From Fibrobacter sp. UWB4 (lineage in GTDB: Bacteria > Fibrobacterota > Fibrobacteria > Fibrobacterales > Fibrobacteraceae): 64,000 nucleotides of DNA. Shown piece by piece: positions 33,495 to 42,409 of the stretch; within the stretch, counting starts at the first letter, position 1, and each line of letters begins with the position of its first letter. The stretch is taken from the NCBI RefSeq assembly GCF_002210345.1, contig NZ_MWQI01000002.1:372001-436000 (forward strand). The letters are read 5' to 3'. Position numbers and translations under genes: made by a program. The notes under the pieces were generated by a model, which ran no database searches, had not been told where the DNA came from, and worked only from the letters and a program-made list of their open reading frames with translations.

Positions 33495-34730
33495 CTAGCG
33501 ATTCAAGTCAATACGCTTGGTAATACTTGCAGAACCCATCTGGACATTTAGCACATAAACACCAGAATGCAAGCCCCTCTTGGAAAGAGAAACCGTTTTC
33601 GTTCCCTGTTCAACAGACTCGCTGACATTCGCAACTTCATTGCCAAGCACGGAATAAAGACGAACATTCACCACGCCAGAACGGGAAAGGGACAGCGGGA
33701 CCTGTAAAGCACCACCCACAAAAGAGACCTTCCCCACACTCAATGTACGGGCCGCATTGGGGATAACAATCCCACCAACGGTGGAACTAGAAGAGACCGC
33801 ACTGCTGCTAGAAACCTCAGACGAACTCGACAAAGTCTCGCTACTGCTGCTAGACTCTTCAGCAGAAACGGGCTTAAGCTTGTCACCAAGAACTTCAATC
33901 ATCTTCTCGGCATAACGCTTGCCAAAATCGCGGTATTCCTGAGCCGTAAAATGGACATTCTGTCCATCACCAAGAGCCTGGTTAAAGCCCTCGGACGAAA
34001 CGATATAAAAGTTTTTCGACTGCTGCGGGAGTTTTGCAATGTTGTTATTCGCGCCCTTGCTCGAACCGGTACGCAGGACCTCGCCCGCAAGGAAAGGAAT
34101 GTCATTTTCCAGCCCAAGATCCTTAATGATATTGTCATAGACTTTCTTCACCTTGGAAGGCCATTGGCCATCGCCGGCATCAGTTTCACCCTGATGGAAG
34201 ATGATTCCCTTAATGACGCCATCCTCCTGGGCCTTTTTTGCCATATCGATCAGACGGCCATAAGGGTTTCCACCGTATTGATTGATATATCCCGTCATCC
34301 AGCTCTGGGTATTCTTGACCGAATTGATGTAATTCTGGTAATTTGCCTTATCAAACAACTGGATGCTGCAACCCGCAACAGCAACAACGATAACGCCTAC
34401 CTTGATTTTGGAATCGGTCTTTTCGACCATCGTGCGGCCAAAATAATCCGTTGGGCCAAGTTTTGCGTTATTGCAATGCGCAAGAGGCGGCTTTGCCGTG
34501 GACCATTTGCCCTTGGAAGCCCCCTGGTTACAGGACGCATTATCGGCAGACCAAAGAACCCGGAACCGCTCATCGACAGTCCTATCCTGGCTTTCGATAT
34601 TGCCCTGGCCTTCCATATTGGATTGACCAAACGCTAAATAGATGTGAAAATTAGGGTCTGGCGCTGCAAAAACAGAAGAAACAGCAAGGCCCATGCCCAA
34701 AAACAAGTCCACTATCCGTGAGACATTCAT
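33495..34730 (-). CDS. CE6-like carbohydrate acetylesterase, secreted, copy A
   Basis: This 411-residue paralogue of the neighbouring esterase has the same layout: signal peptide, a SASA domain with FGQSNMEG and IFHQGETDAGDGQW, HFTAQEYRDFG as the likely catalytic His region, a Ser-rich linker (TLSSSSEVSSSS), and a C-terminal domain (VRLYSVLGNEV, GVYVLNVQ). It differs by a 12-residue insertion with two extra cysteines near residue 64 (NASCNQGASKGKW). AAGGAG precedes the ATG. Likely role: removing acetyl groups from xylan outside the cell. Confidence 0.83.
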   Translation of the reverse strand: MNVSRIVDLFLGMGLAVSSVFAAPDPNFHIYLAFGQSNMEGQGNIESQDRTVDERFRVLWSADNASCNQGASKGKWSTAKPPLAHCNNAKLGPTDYFGRTMVEKTDSKIKVGVIVVAVAGCSIQLFDKANYQNYINSVKNTQSWMTGYINQYGGNPYGRLIDMAKKAQEDGVIKGIIFHQGETDAGDGQWPSKVKKVYDNIIKDLGLENDIPFLAGEVLRTGSSKGANNNIAKLPQQSKNFYIVSSEGFNQALGDGQNVHFTAQEYRDFGKRYAEKMIEVLGDKLKPVSAEESSSSSETLSSSSEVSSSSAVSSSSTVGGIVIPNAARTLSVGKVSFVGGALQVPLSLSRSGVVNVRLYSVLGNEVANVSESVEQGTKTVSLSKRGLHSGVYVLNVQMGSASITKRIDLNR

Positions 34731-34879
34731 CTTACACTCCTTGGGACCCCAAAGTCCCCCAACAACTCTTCCTAATATATCCTAAACTACAGGACTTTTG
34801 TTAAATCTTTGGAAAATCGCGTTGTAGGATTCAGCAACATTGAATTTTTTATATATATTCCCATAAAAACGAGGACTTT

Positions 34880-35434
34880 ATGACAATCAAATCTTTGACA
34901 TTCATTGCCATTGCAGCAACTATGTTCACCGCCTGTGCCGAATCTACAACAACGCCACCATCAAAGGCTCAAGAGTGCGCCGCAGGACTCACAGCACAAT
35001 GCATCCTGGGAACCTGGAGCACCGAAGGCCCAACGATTCCTCAACCTACCGGCGAAGGATTTATTTATATCATTGAACCAAGCCATAATTTCAGGGAAGA
35101 TCCTGCAACCCTAAAATTCTACGTCGATGAAAAGAAAGTAAACAAATTCGAGTTTACGAATTCATCAAAAAGCACCGCTGAATGCAAACCGACAAAGATT
35201 TATGGAAACTGGGAAATCATCAACAATTCCATTCATCTTAACGCAACCGCCGGTAACGACTGCATAGACCGTTCTCAAAATGACAAGACGATTCAAGCCG
35301 AAATCAACATTGACGGTAACGATGTCGCGTTGACCATTAAGGAACTTTACTTTTTGGAACCTGAAATGAAAAGCGCCGATGCCGTTGTCAAGGCAAACGC
35401 CTACGAAGTCTACAATTTCGTTTCTTCGAACTAG
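34880..35434 (+). CDS. Lipoprotein of unknown function
   Basis: This 184-residue protein has a lipoprotein signal ending MFTAC (Cys19) and a mature part with CAAGLTAQCILGTWS and paired cysteines later (AECKPTK, NDCIDRS). The LGTWS opening and the later GNWEI resemble lipocalin-like domains that measure 'what remains', but no family is firmly recognised. GAGG precedes the ATG. Its stop codon overlaps the stop codon of the convergent transglutaminase gene by 4 bp. Confidence 0.65.
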   Translation: MTIKSLTFIAIAATMFTACAESTTTPPSKAQECAAGLTAQCILGTWSTEGPTIPQPTGEGFIYIIEPSHNFREDPATLKFYVDEKKVNKFEFTNSSKSTAECKPTKIYGNWEIINNSIHLNATAGNDCIDRSQNDKTIQAEINIDGNDVALTIKELYFLEPEMKSADAVVKANAYEVYNFVSSN

Positions 35435-37497
35435 TTTTTACGCCAGCGGTTGCATTCATATTCCTGCAACTGCTTGAGCGCAAAAGAACATTCCTGATCA
35501 AAGCGCGAGTCCTTGAGGCTCGCCTTTTTTGATGCCTGCACATTTGCCTGCACGTTATTTAAAGCGAGTTCTACACGTTTGGCAAAAGAGGAAACCGTCT
35601 CACCGGGAGCGCGACTGAAACCCAAGCGAGCAAGTCGTTTTTCGGCATCGGCAAGGAGGGATATCCATTGGGCTGCATTTTTAGAGACCGCTTGCAACTT
35701 GTGCTGTCGCCGGGAACTGCGTAACCTGAGCAAAGCAAAAAACAGGAGCAAGATAGCAAGGACAACATAAAGAACAGGGCTTGACACTAGACGTTCTGAA
35801 GCTGCTTGCCAGCCATCGACGATGCGGCGCCATTCACCATCCTTGAGCAAATGCATCACATAAGAGAACCGGCCTTTCACACCTTCAAGCTTTACTGCCA
35901 ACCATGAGGGTCTTGCAAAAGACATTTCGGTCAATGGTGGAGTCGGGTCAAAAATATACCACTTTCGGTCGATGTAAACTTCAACCCAGGCATGGCTATG
36001 ACGGCGGCGGAAAGTCGCATACGGGCGCCCCGAAACATATTCGGGATGCGCAAAGCCTGTCACATAGCGCGCAGGGATTCCCTGATGGCGCAAGAGGAGT
36101 GCCGCAAGCGTTGCGTAATACTCGCAATAACCTTCCTTGTTTTTCCAGAACAAAGCAATGGGATCCGTTTTTGAATCTGGAGTTCTACCGGGAATAATGT
36201 ACGAATACTTAAAATTACGGATAAAGTACGACTCTATTGTTTTTAAAGTTCTGACGGCGAATTGAGCGCTATCGAGAAGAGCGAGATTCGCAGAATCTGT
36301 ATCGAGATGAGCGCTATCGAGATGCGCGGCCGGGAGAGACATTGACGCGGCAATTGTATCTAGGAGAGATTTTTCTCTATTCGGGATCTGCAAGAATGCG
36401 GAAAGATTTTCTGATTCCAACGAAGAAAGCGCCAACGAATGAGCCGCAATCGCAAGAGTTTCCGCAGAATCCGGCACATAATAATACCAGTCGCTACGCA
36501 CACCGTTTGCATCGGCAAAAACATTCGTCGAATAGTAATTCAGTGAGTCCGCATTTTTGCTCGCCACGCCCACTACATTCGGAGGGGCAAACATAAAGCC
36601 GAAATTATCAAGAGTCGCCTGCACCCAAACGGATTTGACGTTCGGCGCAGCCACCGCAGAATCTTCGGATTCAAAGACAGCGTAATCCACCCGATAGCGC
36701 GCCGGATAAAGCTTCTTTTCGGGCGCAGCCGGGAGTTTCCAGATGCCCGCCACATATTTTTCATAGGCGGCAGCCCGCAGGTACATGGGAGCAAGAGTGT
36801 CCCAAACGCGGAGGACAATTTCGCTATTGTACTTGGAATTGTAATTACTGGAGAAGGAACCCAACGCAGCCACGGGATCAAATCCCATCACGCGATTCTT
36901 GACGTAATATTCTTCAGCCCAACGGCCACTGTAATAGCGATTGCTCTTCCAATATTTAAAACCGAGATACGACGAGCCGCACAGACTCGCATAAAGCAAC
37001 ACGAAAAGCAATCGTTTGTAAAGAGCTACACGCGGACGGCCAAAAGCATACACAGCAAGCAAAAGCGCCACAATTGCGCTTACCACGATTGCGCGAGACG
37101 CTTGGAACAGTCCCATGAAAAGTGCAGCAACACCATTGAACACGACAAAGACTTCGTAACCGCCATTCCCGAGACTCCGCTTTTGCAACCAGGCCAAGTA
37201 AAGCAAATACCACGCCGGAATAAAAACCAAATAAGGCGAAACGCCCATTTCAACGCTCGGCGTGAGCACCCACCACAGCGCACACGGAACAATCGCACCG
37301 TAAGCGAAAACTTTTCTGTAGCGCGGGATTTTTCTCTGATTCGTTGCGGACTTTGAAAGCACAAATTGCTTGACGTGAATCGCGATAAACAAGCCCGCAA
37401 AAACAACGCCAAGAATTTCAAAACCGCTTGAAACACCCAAATTGATAGAGACGATGCAGAAGAAAATCGTCTTGCAAATTTCACGGAAGTTCATCAT
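35431..37497 (-). CDS. TgpA-like membrane transglutaminase
   Basis: This 688-residue protein has about six N-terminal membrane helices (residues 1-200), a large periplasmic part with a transglutaminase-like domain (Cys in EGYCEYYA near 457, His in RHSHAWVEVY near 500, Asp in YIFDPTPP near 516), another membrane helix near 590 and a C-terminal DUF4129-like tail. The catalytic triad is complete. It is the last gene of the MoxR-DUF58-transglutaminase operon and overlaps the DUF58 gene by 4 bp. A stretch near residue 385 has small D-S-A repeats (LDSAHLDTDSA). The physiological substrate is not known. Confidence 0.85.
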   Translation of the reverse strand: MMNFREICKTIFFCIVSINLGVSSGFEILGVVFAGLFIAIHVKQFVLSKSATNQRKIPRYRKVFAYGAIVPCALWWVLTPSVEMGVSPYLVFIPAWYLLYLAWLQKRSLGNGGYEVFVVFNGVAALFMGLFQASRAIVVSAIVALLLAVYAFGRPRVALYKRLLFVLLYASLCGSSYLGFKYWKSNRYYSGRWAEEYYVKNRVMGFDPVAALGSFSSNYNSKYNSEIVLRVWDTLAPMYLRAAAYEKYVAGIWKLPAAPEKKLYPARYRVDYAVFESEDSAVAAPNVKSVWVQATLDNFGFMFAPPNVVGVASKNADSLNYYSTNVFADANGVRSDWYYYVPDSAETLAIAAHSLALSSLESENLSAFLQIPNREKSLLDTIAASMSLPAAHLDSAHLDTDSANLALLDSAQFAVRTLKTIESYFIRNFKYSYIIPGRTPDSKTDPIALFWKNKEGYCEYYATLAALLLRHQGIPARYVTGFAHPEYVSGRPYATFRRRHSHAWVEVYIDRKWYIFDPTPPLTEMSFARPSWLAVKLEGVKGRFSYVMHLLKDGEWRRIVDGWQAASERLVSSPVLYVVLAILLLFFALLRLRSSRRQHKLQAVSKNAAQWISLLADAEKRLARLGFSRAPGETVSSFAKRVELALNNVQANVQASKKASLKDSRFDQECSFALKQLQEYECNRWRKN

Positions 37498-38759
37498 AGA
37501 CTGACCTCCGCTTCATGGGAATTTTCAAACGAACGTTCCTGAAACGCTTTTTCGAGATGCGCGGCGTTCACAGACAAAACATCGTCAGAAATTGCGTTTT
37601 TAGATTCGTCTGTCAACTTGGAATGAGCATCCAAAATCACTTGCTTATGCACGAGCGGATCATCGGTCGCGAAAAGTCCCATGCGGAGCACAGGGCCAAG
37701 CGGGCGCGCCGCAGGAGACCAAAGCTTCTGCGCGCTTGTCGCATTTCGAGACGTGCGCGTTTCCAGCCAAGACGTCGCCGGGATTCGCGCAAGCGCTTCC
37801 AAGAAGCTCACGCCGCCATCGCCCTCTACAAGTGCAATTTCATCATCGCCAATGAAAAAACGTCCTAGCGCCTTACGTTCCAAGAGCCACAAACCAACGC
37901 CAGCCGCTAAGCGGATCAGCATTTCAACAGATGATTTTTCGCGCAAGCTACGTGCCGTCACATCCAGCACGAGAATCGCACCCGCACCACGTTCAGTTTC
38001 AAATTCCTTCGTGAAAGGCTTGCCGTAACGTGCAAAAGCTTTGTGATGCAAATCGCGTAAGGAATCGCCCTCGCGGTATTCGCGCACACCTACAAAGTCC
38101 ATCCCGCGCGTAAGACTCGGCATCAGCAGCGGAGCAAACACAGCACCGCTCGCACCCGATGTCAAAAACGGAAACGCCCCCACGCGCAACGGGCGCGGGA
38201 ACACGAGCAATTCGGCCTTCCCAGCATTTGCAGCATAACGCAAGGCGCCATTGATTTCCGGGATGATCAACGCCACTTTCGGGATTTCAAATGCGCCGCG
38301 CTTTTTCGTCTGGATTTTGCAAGTGAGTTTCGCCGTCTCGCCAGCATCAACCATCACAAGCGCAGATTCCTCACACTTGAGCGATGGATCCATACGGAAG
38401 CAGCCAAGCGACACTGCATTTAGCTTATCTTCAGCGAAAACATGCAAGTCAACGGTAGTCGTTTCACCTTCGTAAACATTCCGAACAGAAATGTCACCCG
38501 CCTTAAACTTGCTCTTGCGTGCGGTCATGAAAAGGCACGGCACGAGCGCAAGGAAATACATGAAGTCCAAACCGCAAAACACCCACGCCGCCCAGAATCC
38601 AGGCACCGCCCCTGCAAACATCGAGAACAGCATCAGCGCTGCCGCCGCGTGCCCCACTTGCGTAAAGCCTTCTTGCCAAACGTAGTACAAACGCATCAAG
38701 AGTCCCTTGCGCTTGGGACTTCTTGGAATAGCGTTTATAAAGAAATGGAAGAGGGACAT
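37494..38759 (-). CDS. DUF58 domain protein
   Basis: This 421-residue protein has two N-terminal membrane helices and the DUF58 signature GVREYREGDSLRDLHHKAFARYG near residue 220, followed by a von Willebrand A-like segment (AILVLDVTA). DUF58 proteins occur next to MoxR ATPases and transglutaminases, as here. The shared role is thought to be assembly or activation of membrane or envelope complexes. It overlaps the transglutaminase gene by 4 bp. Confidence 0.87.
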   Translation of the reverse strand: MSLFHFFINAIPRSPKRKGLLMRLYYVWQEGFTQVGHAAAALMLFSMFAGAVPGFWAAWVFCGLDFMYFLALVPCLFMTARKSKFKAGDISVRNVYEGETTTVDLHVFAEDKLNAVSLGCFRMDPSLKCEESALVMVDAGETAKLTCKIQTKKRGAFEIPKVALIIPEINGALRYAANAGKAELLVFPRPLRVGAFPFLTSGASGAVFAPLLMPSLTRGMDFVGVREYREGDSLRDLHHKAFARYGKPFTKEFETERGAGAILVLDVTARSLREKSSVEMLIRLAAGVGLWLLERKALGRFFIGDDEIALVEGDGGVSFLEALARIPATSWLETRTSRNATSAQKLWSPAARPLGPVLRMGLFATDDPLVHKQVILDAHSKLTDESKNAISDDVLSVNAAHLEKAFQERSFENSHEAEVSL

Positions 38760-38774
38760 ATTTTCAAGACTTCA

Positions 38775-38810
38775 CTGGATCCTTCGTGGCTACCGCCACT
38801 CAGGATGACA
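38775..38810. repeat. Dispersed palindrome (CTGGATCCTT...CAGGATGACA)
   Basis: One full copy lies between the moxR and DUF58 genes, followed by a partial second end (CACAGGATGAC, 38820-38831). Confidence 0.7.
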
Positions 38811-38839
38811 AGAGCTTTCACACAGGATGACTATGCACA

Positions 38840-39751
38840 TTATTTAGGCACTTTCACTTGCTTCAAGATTCCTTCGAGAATTTGCCTGGAGGCGCCGGGC
38901 GTATTCGAATCCTTTGCAAATACGCGATGTTCCATCACCGGGAAGAACACATGCTGGATGTCATCGGGATTCACGAAATCGCGGCCCGCGACATACGCGC
39001 AAGCTTGCGCCATCTTGATGAGGTTGATTCCCGCACGAGGGCTTGCCGCCAAGCGCACAGCCGGATTCACACGCGTCGCCTGCACCAGCGAAACCACGTA
39101 CATTTCAAGCGATTCGTCAATGTGAATCTTGCGGACATCGTTCCGCGCCGCAATAATTTCATCGGGAGTCATCACCGCCTTGAGCGTATCAAGCGGCCGA
39201 CCATCGCGATGTGCGCGCAAAATGCCAAGTTCCGTTTCCGCCGTCGGATACCCGAGCGAAAGGCGCACCAAGAATCGGTCCATCTGCGCTTCGGGCAGCG
39301 GAAACACGCCGTGAAATTCCACGGGATTCTCGGTCGCAAGCACCATGAACAATTTCGGGAGCGCATGACGTTCACCTTCCAGCGAAACCTGGCGCTCTTC
39401 CATCGCTTCCAAAAGCGCACTTTGCGTTCGCGGAGATGCACGGTTAATTTCATCCGCCAGAAGCACCTGCGTAAAGACAGGCCCCTTGCGAATTTCAAAC
39501 TCGCCCGTATTCGCCTTGAACACGGCACCACCCGTCACATCGGCAGGGAGCAAGTCCGGCGTAAACTGGATACGTGCAAAGTCCGCACCAATCGCCGCAG
39601 CAAGCGCTTTCGCAATAGTCGTCTTGCCTGTTCCCGGCACATCCTCGATAAGCACGTGACCATCGGCAAGGAGCGCCATCACAAGCATTTCCACCTGGTC
39701 CTGCTTACCAAGCAGAACACTATTCAAAGACTGTATAAGATTTTCAACCAT
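38840..39751 (-). CDS. MoxR-family AAA+ ATPase
   Basis: This ATPase of about 303 residues has Walker A DVPGTGKTT near residue 38, Walker B LLADEINRASPRTQSALLEAMEE, and sensor ATENPVEFHGVFPLPEAQMDRF. MoxR proteins act as chaperone-like ATPases with a DUF58 partner. The frame begins at ATG 39757, but TATATT lies directly against that codon, while ATG 39751 is 6 nt further on, the same spacing as at other leaderless starts here, so 39751 is preferred. It is the first gene of the operon. Confidence 0.9.
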   Translation of the reverse strand: MVENLIQSLNSVLLGKQDQVEMLVMALLADGHVLIEDVPGTGKTTIAKALAAAIGADFARIQFTPDLLPADVTGGAVFKANTGEFEIRKGPVFTQVLLADEINRASPRTQSALLEAMEERQVSLEGERHALPKLFMVLATENPVEFHGVFPLPEAQMDRFLVRLSLGYPTAETELGILRAHRDGRPLDTLKAVMTPDEIIAARNDVRKIHIDESLEMYVVSLVQATRVNPAVRLAASPRAGINLIKMAQACAYVAGRDFVNPDDIQHVFFPVMEHRVFAKDSNTPGASRQILEGILKQVKVPK

Positions 39752-39771
39752 ACCCATAATATATATAGATA

Positions 39772-39792
39772 ATGGTCAATGGTTAATAGTCA
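39772..39792. repeat. Heptanucleotide tandem array (ATGGTCA type)
   Basis: Three units, ATGGTCA, ATGGTTA and ATAGTCA, lie between the FISUMP gene and moxR, just upstream of the moxR promoter region. Confidence 0.65.
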
Positions 39793-39797
39793 AAAGT

Positions 39798-40511
39798 TCA
39801 GTCACTGACACAGCGGACAGAAAAGGCGTAATCTTTCATCTCTTTGGTTATTTCAACATTGGGATTTTCATACTGCATTCGTACGGAATATACAAACCTT
39901 GTACTGCTCTCTGTAGAACTCCAAAAAACCGTGCCATGGTCCACACTGTAGAAATCACGGTCATGTGAATAACCTGCTGGCAACGCCGAGAAACCGTAAG
40001 TATCCTCGCCATTTTCCCCACTGGACCATACTTTTTTAGTCTTGAGTTTTGTGGCCGCAACGGAGGCACCTCCAACTTCACTGAACAAATAACTCCAGTC
40101 TTCATAGCTAGGCAAGTGCCAACCGCTTGGGCAAGCGGTCATCGCGGCAGACCACGTATAGTAGCGGCCATATTTCTTGCAATCGGCATCCTTTTCCACA
40201 TTACAAAGGCTGTTTGCCGTATTGTAATTGAGATTCTGCGCCATCCACACCTGGTAGCCAATAATTGCGGTCCTGTAAGTTTGACCATCGCGCGAGTCGG
40301 TAAAGCTCCCTACGACGGCTGTCGATGGCAAGTCTGCCGGATCAAAAGTCTGCTGATTCTCCCCATGCTGTTTGACCCACGCTTCATATTCATCATCAAG
40401 CATTCCTTCGTAGTCGGTACATGCAGCAAGAAAAATTGCAGAGCAGACGAAAGCAAACAGGCCAGAGACCATTCCAAGCCCAAGTTTCAAATTTCGTTTT
40501 CCTAATCTCAT
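39798..40511 (-). CDS. FISUMP-domain lipoprotein
   Basis: This 237-residue protein has a long lipoprotein signal (lipobox IFLAAC, Cys31) and a FISUMP domain from about residue 65 to the end (DGQTYRTAIIGYQVWMAQNLNY, CPSGWHLPSYEDW, TYGFSALPAGYS, FWSSTES, YAFSVRCVSD). It has no collagen-like section, unlike the paralogue at 7923. It is the last gene of a three-gene envelope operon, 9 bp after the CsgG-like gene. Its role is unknown. Confidence 0.85.
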   Translation of the reverse strand: MRLGKRNLKLGLGMVSGLFAFVCSAIFLAACTDYEGMLDDEYEAWVKQHGENQQTFDPADLPSTAVVGSFTDSRDGQTYRTAIIGYQVWMAQNLNYNTANSLCNVEKDADCKKYGRYYTWSAAMTACPSGWHLPSYEDWSYLFSEVGGASVAATKLKTKKVWSSGENGEDTYGFSALPAGYSHDRDFYSVDHGTVFWSSTESSTRFVYSVRMQYENPNVEITKEMKDYAFSVRCVSD

Positions 40512-40520
40512 CGCCGCCTC

Positions 40521-41459
40521 CTAGAAAAAGAAGCCAAATCCGATGCCCGCAGCACCGATGATGGTCAAGGCAATTCCCACACCGCGCTTCATCTGCCCGC
40601 TATGCGCCTTGTCCTTGGCCTCCTCATACTCGGCCTTATTGCTGAAGCCTAAATCGTGAGCCAATTGCGCATCGGAATTGCCAATTGCCGCAAGTACAAT
40701 ACCCGACGTTACCAACACACCACCGCCAATGAGTGCACCCCAGCGAATCCATGAATTTTTCGCTCTATTTTTTACCGCAGGAACATCACCAATTGGCTTT
40801 GACGACCTAAGAACTTTTTCTTCATCCTTGTCAGCAGGAGCTGAATCAAGATTCACGCTACCGACACTGATTTCTTTGGCTTCAGATTCTTCAGAGGATT
40901 TATTTGAGCTGAGAAAATCACCAATGCCGCCTGCGCCCTTATTCACGCGACGCCCCCCATACTTCGGAGATGACGGACTTTCGCCTTTCACCTTGCGGAA
41001 AAATTCAGGAGCGCTCTTCTTTATTTCACTCAAAAGTTCTTCTACACTTGCCCCATGCCCGTTGAAACTTGCAACAAGCTTGTTCCCAGCCGTTTCGTAG
41101 ATTTCAGCCGAGATTGCAAGCTTCGAACCGAATTTTCCCACGCGGGCCTGGCAAACGTAATCGGCGGCAATGTTGCGCCCCGTCTCCACAAGGCAGCTAC
41201 CTTCGCACTCCTCAAGAGCTTTCCCCGGCGGAAGCATCTCGCTGATATTCTCGCGAGTCATGATCGTAAAGTTCTGCGAGGCTGGAAGTTCCTTAACCGC
41301 CTCTTCACGCAGAACATTCGTAAGGTACTGCCGGTCAGACAGAGACACCTTCTTTTTTACGTCTGAATCTACGCCCGTTTCAAGCACAGCGACATGCGCC
41401 GCCATTGCACACGAAGCGGAAACCAGCAAGAAAAAAAGAGTCTTCAATAGATGATTCAT
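40521..41459 (-). CDS. Periplasmic protein with CsgG-like N-terminus and membrane tail
   Basis: This 312-residue protein has a signal peptide (cut near AMA) and an N-terminal domain of CsgG/TolB-N type (AVLETGVD, LSDRQYLTNVLREEA, FTIMTRENISEMLPPG, CEGSCLVETGRNIAADY), which commonly binds partner lipoproteins. A disordered linker (residues ~165-235) follows, then two glycine-rich hydrophobic helices (GALIGGGVLVTSGIVLAA, GVGIALTIIGAAGIGFGFFF). The pattern suggests a periplasmic sensor or assembly factor anchored by a C-terminal hairpin. The precise function is unknown. Confidence 0.6.
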   Translation of the reverse strand: MNHLLKTLFFLLVSASCAMAAHVAVLETGVDSDVKKKVSLSDRQYLTNVLREEAVKELPASQNFTIMTRENISEMLPPGKALEECEGSCLVETGRNIAADYVCQARVGKFGSKLAISAEIYETAGNKLVASFNGHGASVEELLSEIKKSAPEFFRKVKGESPSSPKYGGRRVNKGAGGIGDFLSSNKSSEESEAKEISVGSVNLDSAPADKDEEKVLRSSKPIGDVPAVKNRAKNSWIRWGALIGGGVLVTSGIVLAAIGNSDAQLAHDLGFSNKAEYEEAKDKAHSGQMKRGVGIALTIIGAAGIGFGFFF

Positions 41460-41502
41460 AATACTAGGCTTCTATAAATTTGATGAAAGTCAGACGGTCC
41501 AA

Positions 41503-42249
41503 CTACTCCGAGAACGTGAACGGAATAGTCACGGTCGTATTGCCCTTCGTCACCTTTCCGAACGTCCACGTGCTTACGGCCATCTTGATGATTTCATCAA
41601 ACCCGCTATCGCCAGTATTTGATTCCACGACAGAAATTTCACTGACATCACCATTAGGCGTGATAGTAAACTTCAGCTTAATCCTACCCTGCAATTTTTT
41701 GTTTTTCTTGCGATACTGGTCGTAAATCTTTTTGAGGTCTGGAGTGCGCTGTTTGACAACCAGGTCGATGTCACTGCTTGTGCGTACCGAAGAAGTTTCA
41801 TCTTCGCTATCGAAATTGCTTTCGAAGCCTCCGAACAAAGGTGCCCAGTAATAGGAGTAAACATCATCAACTTTAACGTCAGGGACTTCATTGCCGCCCT
41901 TCCAAGCTTTGTACTTTGTCACCTTGATCGTACAATTATTTTCGTCACCCTTCACATCGATGTAATAGCGGTGTGAAATAGAACCGACCACACCATATCC
42001 CGCATAAATAGCGATCAGATGCTTTTCCGTAACAATCTTGCCTTCCTCAGGATCGGCCTTGGTGAGTTCGACGCCCCTATCCCTGAAAGTAACCACCACC
42101 GCATTGTAGCACACATCGCGAGGCTGATTATAACTTCTCGTAAGATACTGATCGTAGAGAGCGGGATCGTTCAACTGCATGGTCTTTGCACACCCAACGA
42201 GGAGGGCAATCATGGATACGAATCCTGCTATAACAAGAATCTTTTTCAT
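41503..42249 (-). CDS. Lipoprotein with TonB/AgmX-like C-terminal domain
   Basis: This 248-residue protein has lipobox LLVGC (Cys20). The last ~65 residues (GRIKLKFTITPNGDVSEISVVES, FDEIIKMAVSTWTF, NTTVTIPFTF) match the TonB-C/AgmX-PglI type domain seen in envelope and gliding-motility proteins. The N-terminal part (DVCYNAVVVTFRDRGVELTKAD, EEGKIVTEKH) resembles small lipoprotein folds that bind envelope partners. AAGGAG precedes the ATG. It begins the three-gene operon with the CsgG-like and FISUMP proteins. Confidence 0.7.
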   Translation of the reverse strand: MKKILVIAGFVSMIALLVGCAKTMQLNDPALYDQYLTRSYNQPRDVCYNAVVVTFRDRGVELTKADPEEGKIVTEKHLIAIYAGYGVVGSISHRYYIDVKGDENNCTIKVTKYKAWKGGNEVPDVKVDDVYSYYWAPLFGGFESNFDSEDETSSVRTSSDIDLVVKQRTPDLKKIYDQYRKKNKKLQGRIKLKFTITPNGDVSEISVVESNTGDSGFDEIIKMAVSTWTFGKVTKGNTTVTIPFTFSE

Positions 42250-42409
42250 AGGGTCTCCTTTTTTATCTTTGGTAATATAAAAAAATAAGACGGCCTACAT
42301 TTTTTATGACTGATCCAAGAATCTATTTTGCACACAAAAATGCAACTGAACTAAAAATCGTAAAGAAAAATCAACCGTTAATTTTAATTGTTAGCAGGAA
42401 TCACTTCAC

